Shown: in pieces, positions 38,001-47,127 of the stretch
Layout of the letters: each line of letters opens with the position of its first letter
How positions within the stretch are numbered: the stretch's first letter is position 1
Assembly (NCBI GenBank): GCA_902537815.1
Contig: CACBCS010000005.1
Coordinates: 1-64,000 of the forward strand
DNA: 64,000 nt
Direction: 5' to 3'
Source: an uncultured Pseudohongiella sp.
GTDB lineage: Bacteria > Pseudomonadota > Gammaproteobacteria > Pseudomonadales > Pseudohongiellaceae
Notes under the pieces: model-generated
What the model was told of the DNA's origin: nothing
The model's database searches: none
Seen by the model: the letters and a program-made list of their open reading frames with translations, nothing else
Position numbers and translations under genes: made by a program

Positions 38001-39644
38001 CGAATCGATCGGCGGGTTGGTGACCTGCGCGAACAGTTGCTTGAAGTAGTCGTAAATCATGCGTGGCTTGTCGGACAGGCAGGCCAGCGCAGAATCGTTA
38101 CCCATAGAGCCCAGCGGATCACGCGCCTCGGTGACCAGCGGAATCAGCATGAACTGCATGGTTTCGGTGGTATAACCGAATGCCTGCATGCGCTCGAGGG
38201 TCTGCGCGTTATCCAAAGACGGCGCCGGTGCGGTGCTGGCTAAGTCGGCCAGCGTGATTCGCTCCTGCGCCAGCCATTCCCCGTATGGCCTTTTGCCGGA
38301 GATCAGACCTTTCACCTCTTCGTCCGGAATGAGACGGCCCTGATCGAAGTCGATCAGAAACATTTTGCCCGGTTGCAGACGCCCTTTGAATTTAACGTTG
38401 GCCGGATCGACCTGCAGCACACCGACTTCGGACGCCATGATGCACTTGTCATCATGGGTGATGTAATAGCGGCTCGGCCGCAGCCCGTTGCGGTCAAGCA
38501 CGGCACCAATGTATTTGCCGTCTGAGAACACAATTGAAGCCGGACCGTCCCATGGCTCCATCAGGGCCGAGTGGTATTCATAAAAATCTTTCTTCGCCTG
38601 CGCCATGTTGCGGTCAGACTGCCAGGCTTCAGGGATCATCATCATGGTGGCTTCCGCCAGCGAACGCCCGGACAGCAGCAGGAATTCAAGTACCGAGTCA
38701 AAACTGCCGGAGTCGGAGCAGTCCGAGTCAATGACCGGCAGGATGTCCTTAAGTTTGGCTCCGAAGACCCCGGTCGCCACCATGCCCTGCCGCGCGACCA
38801 TGGCGTTTACATTGCCGCGCAGAGTATTGATTTCACCGTTGTGACTCATGAACCGATTCGGTTGAGCGCGATCCCACGACGGAAAGGTGTTGGTGCTGAA
38901 ACGTGAATGCACCATGGCCAGATGCGTGGCGAACTCGGGGTTGGTAAGGTCGCTGTAAAACGGGAAAAGCTGTCCCGGAGTCAGCATCCCTTTATAGACG
39001 ATGACCTTGGTGGACAAGCTGCAGGCATAGACCTGTTTGGCTTCACTGAGTGTCTCGTCGCTGCGCAGCGCGTGGGTGAACCGCTTTCGGATCAGATACA
39101 GAACCCGCTCGAAGGCGTCGCCGCTGAGATCTTTGGCAGCGGCAATAAACAGCTGGGTGATATGCGGTTGGGCGAGCAGCGCCGCAGGGCCCACGTCTGC
39201 TCCCTTGGCGTCGGTCGGCACGTCACGCCAGCCGATCAGTCGCTGTCCTTCTTCAAGAATGAACTGATTAATGGTTTTTACACACTGCTCTCTTTCGACC
39301 TGGTCCTGTGGCAGAAAGATGTTGCCGACGGAATAGCGGCCGGCTTCCGGTAACTCTTCGTTAAGTTCATCCTTGGCCACTTTCTTGAAAAAGCTGTGTG
39401 GCAGGGCCATCAGGATACCAGCTCCGTCACCGGTGTTGGCCTCGAAACCACAGCCTCCACGGTGATCCATGCGGGAATTGATATGATAGGCATCGAGCAT
39501 GATCTGGTGGCTGGGAACCCCCTTGATGTTGGCTACAAACCCAACACCACAGGAATCCTTCTCATTGGCGGGGTCATACAGCCCATGCTTGGGAGGGTAG
39601 CCAAACGTCAGTTTTTCCTGTTTTTCACTCATGCTCTCGGTCAT
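35076..39644 (-). CDS. gltB: Glutamate synthase large subunit
   Basis: The 1522-residue product has the length and order of GltB. A propeptide of about 31 residues ends before the nucleophile Cys32 in D-S-C-G-V-G-F of the glutaminase domain. A central domain and the FMN-binding synthase barrel follow ([19 protein letters not shown]), with the 3Fe-4S cysteines in [15 protein letters not shown], and the C-terminal GXGXG beta-helix domain ([21 protein letters not shown]) ends it. It makes two glutamates from glutamine and 2-oxoglutarate with electrons from GltD, the main route for ammonium assimilation together with glutamine synthetase. Confidence 0.97.
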   Translation of the reverse strand: MTESMSEKQEKLTFGYPPKHGLYDPANEKDSCGVGFVANIKGVPSHQIMLDAYHINSRMDHRGGCGFEANTGDGAGILMALPHSFFKKVAKDELNEELPEAGRYSVGNIFLPQDQVEREQCVKTINQFILEEGQRLIGWRDVPTDAKGADVGPAALLAQPHITQLFIAAAKDLSGDAFERVLYLIRKRFTHALRSDETLSEAKQVYACSLSTKVIVYKGMLTPGQLFPFYSDLTNPEFATHLAMVHSRFSTNTFPSWDRAQPNRFMSHNGEINTLRGNVNAMVARQGMVATGVFGAKLKDILPVIDSDCSDSGSFDSVLEFLLLSGRSLAEATMMMIPEAWQSDRNMAQAKKDFYEYHSALMEPWDGPASIVFSDGKYIGAVLDRNGLRPSRYYITHDDKCIMASEVGVLQVDPANVKFKGRLQPGKMFLIDFDQGRLIPDEEVKGLISGKRPYGEWLAQERITLADLASTAPAPSLDNAQTLERMQAFGYTTETMQFMLIPLVTEARDPLGSMGNDSALACLSDKPRMIYDYFKQLFAQVTNPPIDSIREEVVMSLRCFIGPEGNLLETTPEQVRRLSLEHPVLSNQQLTDLSQMDHKGLRSCVIDITFAANQPDGFMEAVERICREASQAIEDGYAFIILSDRNISQSRIPLSALIATGAVHQHLLNNELRSQIGIVVETGEAREVHHHCLLAGYGADAVNPYLAFEALWQANKEGLLGDKYSTEDSLVAAYKKGAAKGMMKVMAKMGISTLHSYKGAQIFEAVGLADEIIAKCFAGTASRVQGVNFSVLSEESRRRHAIGYPEKDSERIPVLNNPGDFHWRTGGDAHMWNPNTIFNLQLAARNNSADAYAEFARHVNEQATRQCTLRGLMKLRTEQCETIPLEEVEPASEIVKRFATGAMSFGSISQESHESLAVAMNRLGGKSNTGEGGEDPERFTPMANGDSKRSAIKQVASGRFGVTAWYLTNADELQIKIAQGAKPGEGGELPGGKVDEQIARIRHSTPGVGLISPPPHHDIYSIEDIAQLIHDLKNANREARISVKLVSEIGVGTIAAGVTKAKTDHLVIAGHDGGTGASPLTSIKHAGLPWELGVAETHQTLVMNNLRSRVTLQTDGQLKTGRDIAIATLLGAEEYGFSTAPLITLGCIMMRKCHLNTCPVGIATQDPELRKKFKGEPEHVVNYLFMVAEELRSIMAELGLRTVNEMIGRVDLLDADAAIDHWKASGLDLSRILEPAKVIFENTELYRTQAQDHGLEKALDNELIRRARPALEKGETVHIENEVININRVVGTMLSNEVCKRFGADMLPDDTINIKLKGSAGQSLGAWLAKGITLTVEGDANDYLGKGLSGGKIILYPPVESTFKAEENIIAGNVILYGATGGEAYIRGIAAERFAVRNSGASAVVEGIGDHGCEYMTGGCVVVLGQTGRNFGAGMSGGIAYVWDPEGEFSKLCNSETFELETLSAASDILELKRLIENHANYTDSSVARAVLENWEDSLHKFVKVMPTDYKRVLAERAATAA

Positions 39645-40263
39645 CTCATCGTTGGTCCGGTCAGCCCGTTGTCACCGGCCACCGGTAGCGCCGCCCTGTC
39701 GGAACAGAACGATGTTTCGGATAGGCTGACTGACACCGCTGGATTGGGCCCGGTACGGGCTTTGCGTGTTCTGCTTTACTCCCCGCAGAGTGCTGGGTGG
39801 CCAGCGATTAGGGGGTGGATCAAAATACCATTCAGAACGAATATGTCAAGGATGAGGAACTTTCCGCAGATTCTTCGGTTGAGATAAGTGTCTGTTTTTC
39901 AATGACTTGCCGAGTCACTTTGCCCGAATAATAGCCAATATATTGTCAATTAGCCGGGGTGGTCTGGCGCTGTGTCTGTCTGATTGGCTCGACCGCTGCG
40001 CGTCTGCGTCCATGCGGCTGCCCCGGGTCTGCACCTTACAGCGCCGCCCGCCGAAAAGCTGAGCGGTTGCTAGTCGCCGAGGGCGCTCTCGGGGGCACCC
40101 CGAGCTGTCACAGGCCTGCTGGAGACTGCCATCAGTGAGCAGGACCGAAGTCTCGTGAAAGTCCCAAAAACACTGGGCATCGGGCGATCGGGTCAGCTTG
40201 CTAATTGACAGAGGGTGGATTAACCTTAGGGCTCATTCGTCAGCAACAAACGAATGCGCCTGT

Positions 40264-40282
40264 TTTTGCAAATATTGCAAAA
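40264..40282. promoter_or_regulatory. 19-bp perfect palindrome, candidate operator
   Basis: TTTTGCAA (40264-40271), ATA, TTGCAAAA (40275-40282) is an exact inverted repeat. It is centred about 100 bp upstream of the inferred transcription start of the molybdenum hydroxylase operon, a position fitting an activator site. The bound protein is unknown. Confidence 0.5.
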
Positions 40283-40340
40283 CACTCCCGACTGCAGCAA
40301 CCTCGGATGAAGTCCGCGGGATCAGCCGTCAGGGTGCAGA

Positions 40341-40369
40341 TTGACACGATCTGGCCGTCCACCAATAAG
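40341..40369 (+). promoter_or_regulatory. Candidate promoter of the molybdenum hydroxylase operon
   Basis: A consensus TTGACA (40341-40346) is followed after 17 bp by AATAAG (40364-40369), a weak -10 box, leaving a leader of about 60 nt. A strong -35 with a weak -10 would suit activation from the palindrome upstream. Confidence 0.4.
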
Positions 40370-40436
40370 AACGACTGATACAACAGCACAACATGCAGGA
40401 CCCCCAATTCACACTTTACGGAGGCGATAGTAAGCC

Positions 40437-41021
40437 GTGAACCCAAAAGTAACTCGTCGACGCTTCATCAAAGGAGTCGTTGCCTCTGGTGCGGCGGCCA
40501 CGACCACAGGAATGTGGTACGCGGCCAATGGCCAGGACCGACCCGGCGGTGCGGTTGAGCGTTTGATCAGAATCAATGTCAATGGCCAGATGCGCAGCGT
40601 TGATGTGGCCCCTCAGGAAACTCTGGCGTCCACACTCCGCTACAAACTCGGGCTGACCGGCACCAAGCTTGGTTGCAACCGCGGCGAATGCGGCGCCTGC
40701 ACCGTGGTGGTGGACGACGTCGCCACCTACGCCTGTTCGGTGCTCACGCATTCAATGAAGAATGCCCGCATCGAAACAGTCGAAGGATTGGAATCGCCGA
40801 ATGGTGATCTGCACCCGGTGCAGCAGGCCTTCGTTGAGGAGCTGTCACCGCAGTGCGGATACTGCACGCCTGGACAGGTCATGGCGGCAGTCGCCCTGCT
40901 TCGTGAAAACCCCAACCCAACGCGAGAGGAGGCACGACATGCCATGTCCGGCAACATCTGTCGCTGCGGCTCTTATGACTCTTACCTCGATGGCGTCATG
41001 CGCGCCGTACAACTAGGATAA
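40437..41021 (+). CDS. Molybdenum hydroxylase 2Fe-2S subunit with Tat signal
   Basis: The 194-residue product starts at a GTG behind GGAGG. Its N-terminus T-R-R-R-F-I-K-G-V-V followed by an Ala-rich stretch is a twin-arginine signal, so the folded enzyme should be exported to the periplasm. Two 2Fe-2S clusters are held by Cys80, 85, 88 and 100 (plant ferredoxin type) and by Cys140, 143, 175 and 177 (C-G-Y-C and C-R-C). This is the small subunit of xanthine dehydrogenase/aldehyde oxidoreductase enzymes, as PaoA in E. coli, which also has a Tat signal. It heads an operon with the Mo-binding and FAD subunits; the large subunit follows after 5 bp. Confidence 0.92.
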   Translation: MNPKVTRRRFIKGVVASGAAATTTGMWYAANGQDRPGGAVERLIRINVNGQMRSVDVAPQETLASTLRYKLGLTGTKLGCNRGECGACTVVVDDVATYACSVLTHSMKNARIETVEGLESPNGDLHPVQQAFVEELSPQCGYCTPGQVMAAVALLRENPNPTREEARHAMSGNICRCGSYDSYLDGVMRAVQLG

Positions 41022-41026
41022 TCATC

Positions 41027-43453
41027 ATGGCCTATATGCATATTGGTAAAGACTTCGTGCCGCCTGATGTACCTGGCAAGGTTACTGGCCGCATTAAATA
41101 CGCAGAGGACTACACCCGCGAGGGCATGGTTTACTCCCGATTGCTCACCAGTCCTATTCCGCACGCCCGGGTGCTCGATATCGACGCTTCCGAGGCGCTG
41201 GCAATGGACGGAGTGTTCGGCATTCTGACGGCCGACGATGTGTATCCCGACGGAGAGCCGCAGAGCACAGGTCTGAAAATACTGACCAACGAACCGACCC
41301 TGGTCGGTGAGCCTATTCTGGCCTTGGCCGCGATTGACGAAAAAACTGCCGAAACAGCTATTTCGCGGATCAATGTCACTTTTGAGCGTCTGCCTTTCGT
41401 GCTGGATCCTCTTGACAGTCTCGCAGAAGGAGGAGCGAACGCTTACCCCGGCGATCAGAACACTTTCGTGTTCCGACAGGGCTTTGCCACGGAGAAGTGG
41501 ACTGAGGATCAGGTTGCGAGTTTCCGGGCAGGCAACGAACCGACCGCGGAGGCTCAGCAAACCTGGTCCCTGGGCGATCTCGAGGCAGGCTTTGCGGCTT
41601 CAGAGTTCGTCTATGAAACCACGTTTACGACGGCGGGCTATCCCCATCACTCGATGGAGCCGCGCAGCGCCATGGCCTACTGGGAAGATGGCAAGCTCTA
41701 CCTGCATGGTACGTCCCAGTCTTTGACGGCGCTGGCAGACGGGATGGCGCCGATCATCGGTGTGCCGAAGGAAGACATCGTCTTCATTAACGCGGCAACC
41801 GGTGGCGGCTTCGGGCAGCGTGCCCGCGCAAACAGCATTCCGAGCATGGCCATACCGGCTAAGTTGTCCCAGAAAATAAATCGTCCTGTGATGATGCGAA
41901 TCACCCGTGAAGAGGAATTCACGATTGGTGGTGCGCGTCAGGGATTCCAGGGCTGGATTAAAGCGGGCTTCAAGCCTGATGGTGTCATGTCAGCCTGTGA
42001 TCTCTACATCATTTCTGACAACGGCGGCAAAGGGGGAGGCGGCGACGCTTCGTCGGCTGCTGACTGTATTGACGTGCTCTACCAGCCAGATGCCCTGCGT
42101 TTCCGCGGAACCTCGATAGGCAGTAACACTGCACATCGTGGTGCTCAGCGTGGACCGGGCCAGAATCAGATTGCTCCGATCATTGCGCCGATTCTTGACA
42201 AGGCCGCAGACGCGCTTGGTATCAGCCGGCTGGAGATACGTAAAATTAATGCGCCGCGCAACGGCGATGTGGCAGGGCCGCGACAAACGCCTTTCACATC
42301 AGCCTACGTGCCAGAGTCCCTGGACATGGCGACGCGGCAGTTCGACTGGGAAGGCCGCCAGGCCCGCAGACGACAGCGCAATGGCAGCAAAGTGATTGGT
42401 CTTGGTCTGGGCCAGGGCTACCACAATGCCGGGCGCAGCGGTATGGACGGCATCGTGACCATGGGAACCGATGGCAGGCTGAAAATACATAATGGCGTCG
42501 GCAATCTGGGAACCTACTCCTATGCCTCGACATCACGTGCGGCTGCCGAAGTTCTGAAAATGCCGTGGGAAAACTGCGACATTCTCAATGTCCGCACTGA
42601 CAACCACCTCCCGATCACGTCACCGCAGGATGGCAGTAATTCCATCTTCACCAACACCCGTACGATGTTCGGTGCTGCGACTGACATGCTAAACAAGATG
42701 AAGGAGATCGCTGCGACCGATCTGGGCGGTGATCCCGCGGACTACGATGTCTCCAATGAGCGGGTACACCAGATCGCCGACGAATCAATCGGCTACACCT
42801 ATGCTGAGGTTGCGCAGCGTGCCACGGAGCTTGGTGGCAAATTCACCGGTGAGGCAGATCTGCCGGAAGAGCTTGCTGAGTGGACCCAGATATCTGTGTC
42901 ACGGCTAGCCGGCTCTGCCTTTATGGGCGTGTATCACGACCCGCGGCACGAAGGAAACCCGCCGGGATTCACGGTGACCTGTTGCGAAATCGAGCTGGAT
43001 CTGGAAACCGGCAAGTATGAGATTCTCGACATGGTGACCATTGCTGAATCAGGCACCATCGTTCACCCACAGGGTATGGAAAACCAGCTGGTAGGCGGAG
43101 CTGTCTGGGGAATCGGGTTGTCTGGCTACGAGCGTCATCTGTATGACCCTCAAAACGGCCTGCCCGCTTCGACCGGATACTGGCAGAGTAAGGTGCCAAC
43201 CTATCTCGATACCCCTGTGAAAATCGGTACCGGCTGGGTCGATCTGCCGGATCCTGAAAATCCGGTTGGAGCCCGAGGAATCGGCGAGCCCTCCATGGGT
43301 GCAGTGTCTGCAGCGTTGACTGCCGCGATTACTGATGCGCTGGACGGTCACCATTTCGCGACGGCGCCAATTACGGCTGACATGATTATTAATCACTTGG
43401 CAGGCACTGAAGAAAACGCAGCGCCGCTTGCTCAGAACAACTTCAGAGGTTGA
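41027..43453 (+). CDS. Molybdenum hydroxylase, Mo-binding large subunit
   Basis: The 808-residue product belongs to the xanthine dehydrogenase/aldehyde oxidase large subunits. The first domain (GKVTGRIKYAEDY, LPFVLDPLDSLAEG) is followed by cofactor-binding segments: G-G-G-F-G-Q-R, S-N-T-A-H-R-G-A-Q-R-G-P-G, and near the end G-A-R-G-I-G-E-P-S-M-G, whose Glu is the catalytic base of the family. It has no signal peptide of its own and would cross with the Tat-tagged small subunit. The substrate (aldehyde, purine or N-heterocycle) cannot be told. Spaced 1 bp from the FAD subunit gene. Confidence 0.9.
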   Translation: MAYMHIGKDFVPPDVPGKVTGRIKYAEDYTREGMVYSRLLTSPIPHARVLDIDASEALAMDGVFGILTADDVYPDGEPQSTGLKILTNEPTLVGEPILALAAIDEKTAETAISRINVTFERLPFVLDPLDSLAEGGANAYPGDQNTFVFRQGFATEKWTEDQVASFRAGNEPTAEAQQTWSLGDLEAGFAASEFVYETTFTTAGYPHHSMEPRSAMAYWEDGKLYLHGTSQSLTALADGMAPIIGVPKEDIVFINAATGGGFGQRARANSIPSMAIPAKLSQKINRPVMMRITREEEFTIGGARQGFQGWIKAGFKPDGVMSACDLYIISDNGGKGGGGDASSAADCIDVLYQPDALRFRGTSIGSNTAHRGAQRGPGQNQIAPIIAPILDKAADALGISRLEIRKINAPRNGDVAGPRQTPFTSAYVPESLDMATRQFDWEGRQARRRQRNGSKVIGLGLGQGYHNAGRSGMDGIVTMGTDGRLKIHNGVGNLGTYSYASTSRAAAEVLKMPWENCDILNVRTDNHLPITSPQDGSNSIFTNTRTMFGAATDMLNKMKEIAATDLGGDPADYDVSNERVHQIADESIGYTYAEVAQRATELGGKFTGEADLPEELAEWTQISVSRLAGSAFMGVYHDPRHEGNPPGFTVTCCEIELDLETGKYEILDMVTIAESGTIVHPQGMENQLVGGAVWGIGLSGYERHLYDPQNGLPASTGYWQSKVPTYLDTPVKIGTGWVDLPDPENPVGARGIGEPSMGAVSAALTAAITDALDGHHFATAPITADMIINHLAGTEENAAPLAQNNFRG

Positions 43454-43454
43454 T

Positions 43455-44450
43455 ATGGTAGCGACATCACACGACGTAATGCCTGATATTGAGCTTTATC
43501 AGCCTACTGATGAAGCAAACGCCCTGGCATTGGCAAACACACTTGGCAGCGATGGCTGGCTCCTCGCTGGCGGCCAGGATACCTTCGGCTGGCTAAAGGA
43601 CCGCAACAAGGCGCCCGGCGCTATGATCGAATTGACTCAGATCGATGCCTGGAAAGGCATTCGGGAGACCGCTGATGGCGTTGAGATTGGCGCAGTCACG
43701 ACGCTCACTGAGATCGCCAACAATCCGATCATCCGGGAACGTTATGGCGTGCTGGCGCAGGCTGCTGGAGTAGTTGCCAGTCCCCAGATTCGCAACGTGG
43801 GTACTCTAGGCGGCAATTTGAATCAGGATGCACGGTGCTGGTACTACCGCCGGGGCCTGGACTGCTATCGAGCTGGTGGCAATATCTGCTATGCAGACTC
43901 TCCGGAAGGTCTGAATCGCGAGCACGCCATCTTCGGCGCGAGTCGCTGTGTGGCGGTAAGCCCTTCTGATACAGCGCCAACACTCGTTGCTCTTGACGCT
44001 ACTATGGTGATCGCCAGCCAGAATGGCACCCGCACAATGTCTGCGCAGGATTTCTTTATTGGTCCTGATCGCGACATTCGCAGCATGACTGCACTTGATG
44101 ACGGAGAGATTCTCACTGCTGTCAGGTTGCCTGCAGCCTGGGCTAACGCTGAGTTTTATTTCGAGAAGGTTGCCGACCGGAACGTGTGGGACTTTGCCCT
44201 GACCAGTGTTGCCGCAGTTATGAAGGTGTCAGGTGGCACTATCGAAGATGCGAGGATTGCCTGCGGCGCCGTAGAGTGTGTGCCGCGCCGACTGGAAGCG
44301 GTCGAAAATGCCATACGGGGCCAGCAACGCTCAGATGAGCTGGGTGCACGGGCAGGTGAGTTGGCAGTTGAGGGCGCACGTCCGCTCAACTACAACAACT
44401 TCAAAGTGCCTCTCATGGCTAATCTGGTTGCCCGAGCCGTCCGGGGTTAG
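43455..44450 (+). CDS. Molybdenum hydroxylase FAD subunit with extra 4Fe-4S site
   Basis: The ATG at 43455 follows AGAGG and lies 1 bp after the large-subunit stop (331 residues). FAD-binding marks are L-A-G-G-Q-D-T-F and I-R-N-V-G-T-L-G-G-N-L. Directly after comes an insertion with Cys128, Cys137, Cys145 and Cys165 (CWYYRRGLDCYRAGGNICY and S-R-C), the same pattern as the 4Fe-4S insertion of PaoB and of 4-hydroxybenzoyl-CoA reductase. The extra cluster would extend the electron path from FAD outward. No signal peptide is present; export with the Tat-tagged subunit is inferred. Confidence 0.9.
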   Translation: MVATSHDVMPDIELYQPTDEANALALANTLGSDGWLLAGGQDTFGWLKDRNKAPGAMIELTQIDAWKGIRETADGVEIGAVTTLTEIANNPIIRERYGVLAQAAGVVASPQIRNVGTLGGNLNQDARCWYYRRGLDCYRAGGNICYADSPEGLNREHAIFGASRCVAVSPSDTAPTLVALDATMVIASQNGTRTMSAQDFFIGPDRDIRSMTALDDGEILTAVRLPAAWANAEFYFEKVADRNVWDFALTSVAAVMKVSGGTIEDARIACGAVECVPRRLEAVENAIRGQQRSDELGARAGELAVEGARPLNYNNFKVPLMANLVARAVRG

Positions 44451-44475
44451 CCTCTGGACCGGCGGTCAGTCCTGA

Positions 44476-44505
44476 CCCGCTGGTGCCGGCATCGGAGCCA
44501 GCGGG
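44476..44505 (+). other. Intergenic hairpin between FAD subunit and cytochrome b genes
   Basis: CCCGCTGG (44476-44483) pairs with CCAGCGGG (44498-44505) around a 14-nt loop. No T tract follows, so partial attenuation or mRNA stabilisation is more likely than full termination; the next gene is on the same strand. Confidence 0.35.
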
Positions 44506-44600
44506 CGCGACAGCCGCACTCAGGCTGGATCGCAGATAAAAAGAAAAATCACAATAACAGAACAAAAAAAACAGCAGCAGCATAAAAAGAGGGTAGTACA

Positions 44601-45368
44601 GTGGGAGAAATAGTCCGCTATAAACGTGATGTTTGGGGCGAGGAAGTTATCCTCGGTGTTTCCTGGGACTTGCTTTGGGTGGTTGCCGTTGCGGTGCTGG
44701 TTCTTCTGGCTGCCCATGCCATTGTTATGGCTGCGCTTGCCAAGAAAGATCTCGACCGACCCACTGCTGAGGGCCGGCGGGTGGTGCGCCATGAATCGAT
44801 TGACCGCACTTTTCACTGGCTGATGGCCGTCAGCATATTTGTCCTGATTTTTACCGGTACAGCGCCGATACTGGGGCTACGGATAGCTTGGCTCAACATC
44901 CACTGGATCAGCGGTCTGCTTCTGACGTTCCTGATTGTTGCGCACATTATCCGGTCGATGTTCTGGCAGGATCTCAAGTCCATGCTGCTCACACCCAAGG
45001 ATTTTTCGGAGCCTTTCGATTCGACTTCCAAGCCGGGTAAATACTACTTTGAGCAGAAAGGTATGCACTGGGCCGCTACGGTGGTGGTTCTCGCGGTTAT
45101 TGTCACCGGTGTACTGATGTTCATGCAGATAGATACGCCGTTCTGGAATAGAACCAACAGCATGCCGGAAGATCAGCTGGGTCTGGTATTTTTGCTCCAC
45201 GGTCTGTCGACTCTGGCGCTGGTTGCGCTGGCCTCGACTCACATCTATTTCGCCTTGCGACCGGAGAAGATTTTTTATACCCGTTCCATGCTGGCCGGCT
45301 GGATGTCTGAGGATGAAATGGCTGCGAACCACGACCCAGCCAAATGGACGCCTAAAGAGGCTGAGTGA
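44601..45368 (+). CDS. Membrane cytochrome b (formate dehydrogenase gamma-like)
   Basis: The 255-residue product begins at a GTG behind GAGGG. It has an N-terminal hydrophobic segment, then four more with histidines placed as haem ligands: D-R-T-F-H-W-L-M, N-I-H-W-I-S-G, I-V-A-H-I-I-R, K-G-M-H-W-A, L-L-H-G-L-S and S-T-H-I-Y-F. The R-x-x-H-W start is typical of formate dehydrogenase and hydrogenase cytochrome b subunits. Placed 150 bp after the FAD subunit gene and ended by a strong terminator, it probably belongs to the same unit and would take electrons from the periplasmic molybdoenzyme to quinone. That role is inferred. Confidence 0.82.
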   Translation: MGEIVRYKRDVWGEEVILGVSWDLLWVVAVAVLVLLAAHAIVMAALAKKDLDRPTAEGRRVVRHESIDRTFHWLMAVSIFVLIFTGTAPILGLRIAWLNIHWISGLLLTFLIVAHIIRSMFWQDLKSMLLTPKDFSEPFDSTSKPGKYYFEQKGMHWAATVVVLAVIVTGVLMFMQIDTPFWNRTNSMPEDQLGLVFLLHGLSTLALVALASTHIYFALRPEKIFYTRSMLAGWMSEDEMAANHDPAKWTPKEAE

Positions 45369-45426
45369 GCTGCAGGCCGGAGACGCGACAGTGACTCCAC
45401 CGGAATGCTTGTAATAGAAACCCGAA

Positions 45427-45460
45427 AGAGGTGTCAGGCCCGTTCTGACACCTCTTTTTT
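45427..45460 (+). terminator. Intrinsic terminator after the cytochrome b gene
   Basis: AGAGGTGTCAG (45427-45437), a 7-nt loop and CTGACACCTCT (45445-45455) form an 11-bp stem followed directly by a T run (45455-45460). A clear rho-independent terminator that closes the molybdenum hydroxylase/cytochrome unit. Confidence 0.9.
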
Positions 45461-45501
45461 AAATGTTTACTCTAACTTTTTACCCCTGAACGGAGAGACC
45501 T

Positions 45502-45912
45502 GTGGATCTTGCTGAAAGTATTGAAACCATTGAAGCCGGCTATGAGTTTTTGCTGGCTTATGCGGCCCAGGGACGTCCTGCTGGCACAGAAACAGGGCCA
45601 GGCCCCCACGCCCGCCCGACTCTTGAAGGGATGCTTGAAGCTATGGTTCAGCTCGGCGATTCTCTGGCAGATCGGGAAGAGCCGTTCGAGCGAGTGATCG
45701 CTGAAGATTGCCGTAAGGCCGGCGCTGCCATTGCTTTCCTGCTCAGTCAGGAAAAAATTGGGTCAGAAATTGTGGACAATCTGAATGCGTCAATCCATCT
45801 CCGGGCGGTGCTTACTGATCTGTTTCTTTACAGCGAAGCTCTCGAGCCCAGCGCTGAAGAAACATCCCAATCTATGGCCTATGATGCCACTCAAGGTAAT
45901 CCTGACGCCTAA
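45502..45912 (+). CDS. Small soluble protein of unknown function
   Basis: The 136-residue product starts at a GTG seven bases after GGAG. It is acidic and helical, with a Pro/Gly-rich stretch near residue 30 (TETGPGPHARPTLEGML) and no signal peptide, metal motif or membrane segment. I recognise no family. It lies after the terminator of the cytochrome b gene and before the D-cysteine desulfhydrase gene, so it is probably transcribed separately from the former. Confidence 0.6.
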   Translation: MDLAESIETIEAGYEFLLAYAAQGRPAGTETGPGPHARPTLEGMLEAMVQLGDSLADREEPFERVIAEDCRKAGAAIAFLLSQEKIGSEIVDNLNASIHLRAVLTDLFLYSEALEPSAEETSQSMAYDATQGNPDA

Positions 45913-45929
45913 TATTTCTGTCTTCTGAA

Positions 45930-45960
45930 CTACAAAAGGGGCAGTACGCGCTTTTTGTAG
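45930..45960 (+). terminator. Weak terminator-like hairpin
   Basis: CTACAAAA (45930-45937) pairs with TTTTGTAG (45953-45960). The stem is AU-rich and the loop long; a T-rich stretch follows. It lies between the small unknown gene and the PLP enzyme gene. Confidence 0.35.
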
Positions 45961-45972
45961 GACTTATTTTCT

Positions 45973-46971
45973 ATGGTTAATTACCCTCGCAGACTGCAAC
46001 TGGCCCGCCTTCCAACGCCGTTGACCCCACTGACTCGATTCAAGATTCCCGGCGTGGATGCTGAAATCTGGATCAAGCGTGACGAGGTCACTGGAACCGA
46101 AGTCTCGGGGAATAAAATCCGTAAACTTGAATTTAACCTGGCAGATGCTTCAGAGCAGGGATGCAATACAGTCATCACTTGCGGCGGGATTCAGTCTAAT
46201 CACTGCCGAGCCACCGCAGTGATGGGCGCGAGGCTGGGCTTGAAGGTTCATCTGCTGCTGCGCGGTGAAGAGCCGGAAGTTTCAACGGGCAACTTGCTGA
46301 TGGATTATCTGTGTGGAGCCGAAGTCACCTTCATCCCGGAGAATGAATGGTCGGGGCACGCCGAGTACGCTGCTCGCTTGCAGGACAGTTATGCGTCCCA
46401 TGGGGACCGGGCCCTGTTCATTCCCATCGGCGCCAGTGATGAGGTGGGCCTTTGGGGTTATATCGCCGCCTGCGAGGAACTGAAAGAGGATTTCGCCCAG
46501 CACGGTCTGACGCCTGATTATCTGGTCACCGCTACCGGCTCTGGGGGAACGCAGGCGGGTTTGATCGTAGGTTCGCAGCTGTTTGATCTGCCGGCAGAAG
46601 TCAGAGCGTTTAACGTCAGTGACAGCGCCAGCTATTTTGATCGTAAGATTCGTGAAGACGTGTTGCTCTGGAAGCAGCGTTACAACATGGAGATCGATGA
46701 AAAAGCACTCGATATTCAAACTGTTGAGGGCTATCTCGGTGAAGCATACGGGGTCGCCGGGCCGGAGATATTCGACCTGATTGCAGAATTGGGTCGGACA
46801 GAAGGTTTGCTGCTCGACCCGGTATACACGGGTAAAGCCTTTTACGGCATGGTGTCAGAGCTTGCGAAAGGCGAGGCTGGCCGCCTGCCCGGCGCGAGAC
46901 AGGTTGTATTCGTGCATACCGGAGGGCTGTTCGGCCTGTTTCCACAACAGCATGGCTTCGCGTTCAATTAG
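45973..46971 (+). CDS. D-cysteine desulfhydrase / ACC deaminase-like PLP enzyme
   Basis: The 332-residue fold-type II PLP enzyme shows I-W-I-K-R-D-E, then S-G-N-K-I-R-K-L-E-F, in which Lys51 is the PLP lysine position of ACC deaminase and D-cysteine desulfhydrase. C-G-G-I-Q-S-N-H-C-R-A-T-A and A-T-G-S-G-G-T-Q-A-G-L are also typical. The family breaks D-cysteine to pyruvate, sulphide and ammonia, or opens 1-aminocyclopropane-1-carboxylate; the sequence alone does not decide. A D-amino-acid role would fit the deacylases elsewhere in the window. Confidence 0.85.
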   Translation: MVNYPRRLQLARLPTPLTPLTRFKIPGVDAEIWIKRDEVTGTEVSGNKIRKLEFNLADASEQGCNTVITCGGIQSNHCRATAVMGARLGLKVHLLLRGEEPEVSTGNLLMDYLCGAEVTFIPENEWSGHAEYAARLQDSYASHGDRALFIPIGASDEVGLWGYIAACEELKEDFAQHGLTPDYLVTATGSGGTQAGLIVGSQLFDLPAEVRAFNVSDSASYFDRKIREDVLLWKQRYNMEIDEKALDIQTVEGYLGEAYGVAGPEIFDLIAELGRTEGLLLDPVYTGKAFYGMVSELAKGEAGRLPGARQVVFVHTGGLFGLFPQQHGFAFN

Positions 46972-47127
46972 GGGCACTCCGGTCACTGAGCGCGCGAGCC
47001 CGGTAACCGCAAAGCGCCGGACAGAGCGGTACATCCAGTCCGTTTTGCTGCACAGAAACCGGGATCATGCCGGTCTCTGCGAGTAGCACGGATTGAAGAC
47101 AGGGGATGATTCAAATTGGGAGTAGCA

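Larger units (their letters stand above)
39645..40436. other. Long divergent interval between gltB and the molybdenum hydroxylase operon
   Basis: This 790-bp stretch holds no gene I can support. Contents: presumably the gltB promoter on the left; a GC-rich 7-bp hairpin (CTCGGGG/CCCCGAG, 40088-40104); a hairpin CATTCGT/ACGAATG (40234-40256); a perfect palindrome at 40264-40282; and a promoter at 40341-40369. Its size suggests that the operon is regulated from here. Confidence 0.5.

Noticed and set aside
40234-40256. CATTCGT/ACGAATG hairpin as a terminator
   Set aside because: The T tract starts six bases beyond the stem and no gene ends nearby on that strand; kept only as part of the interval description.
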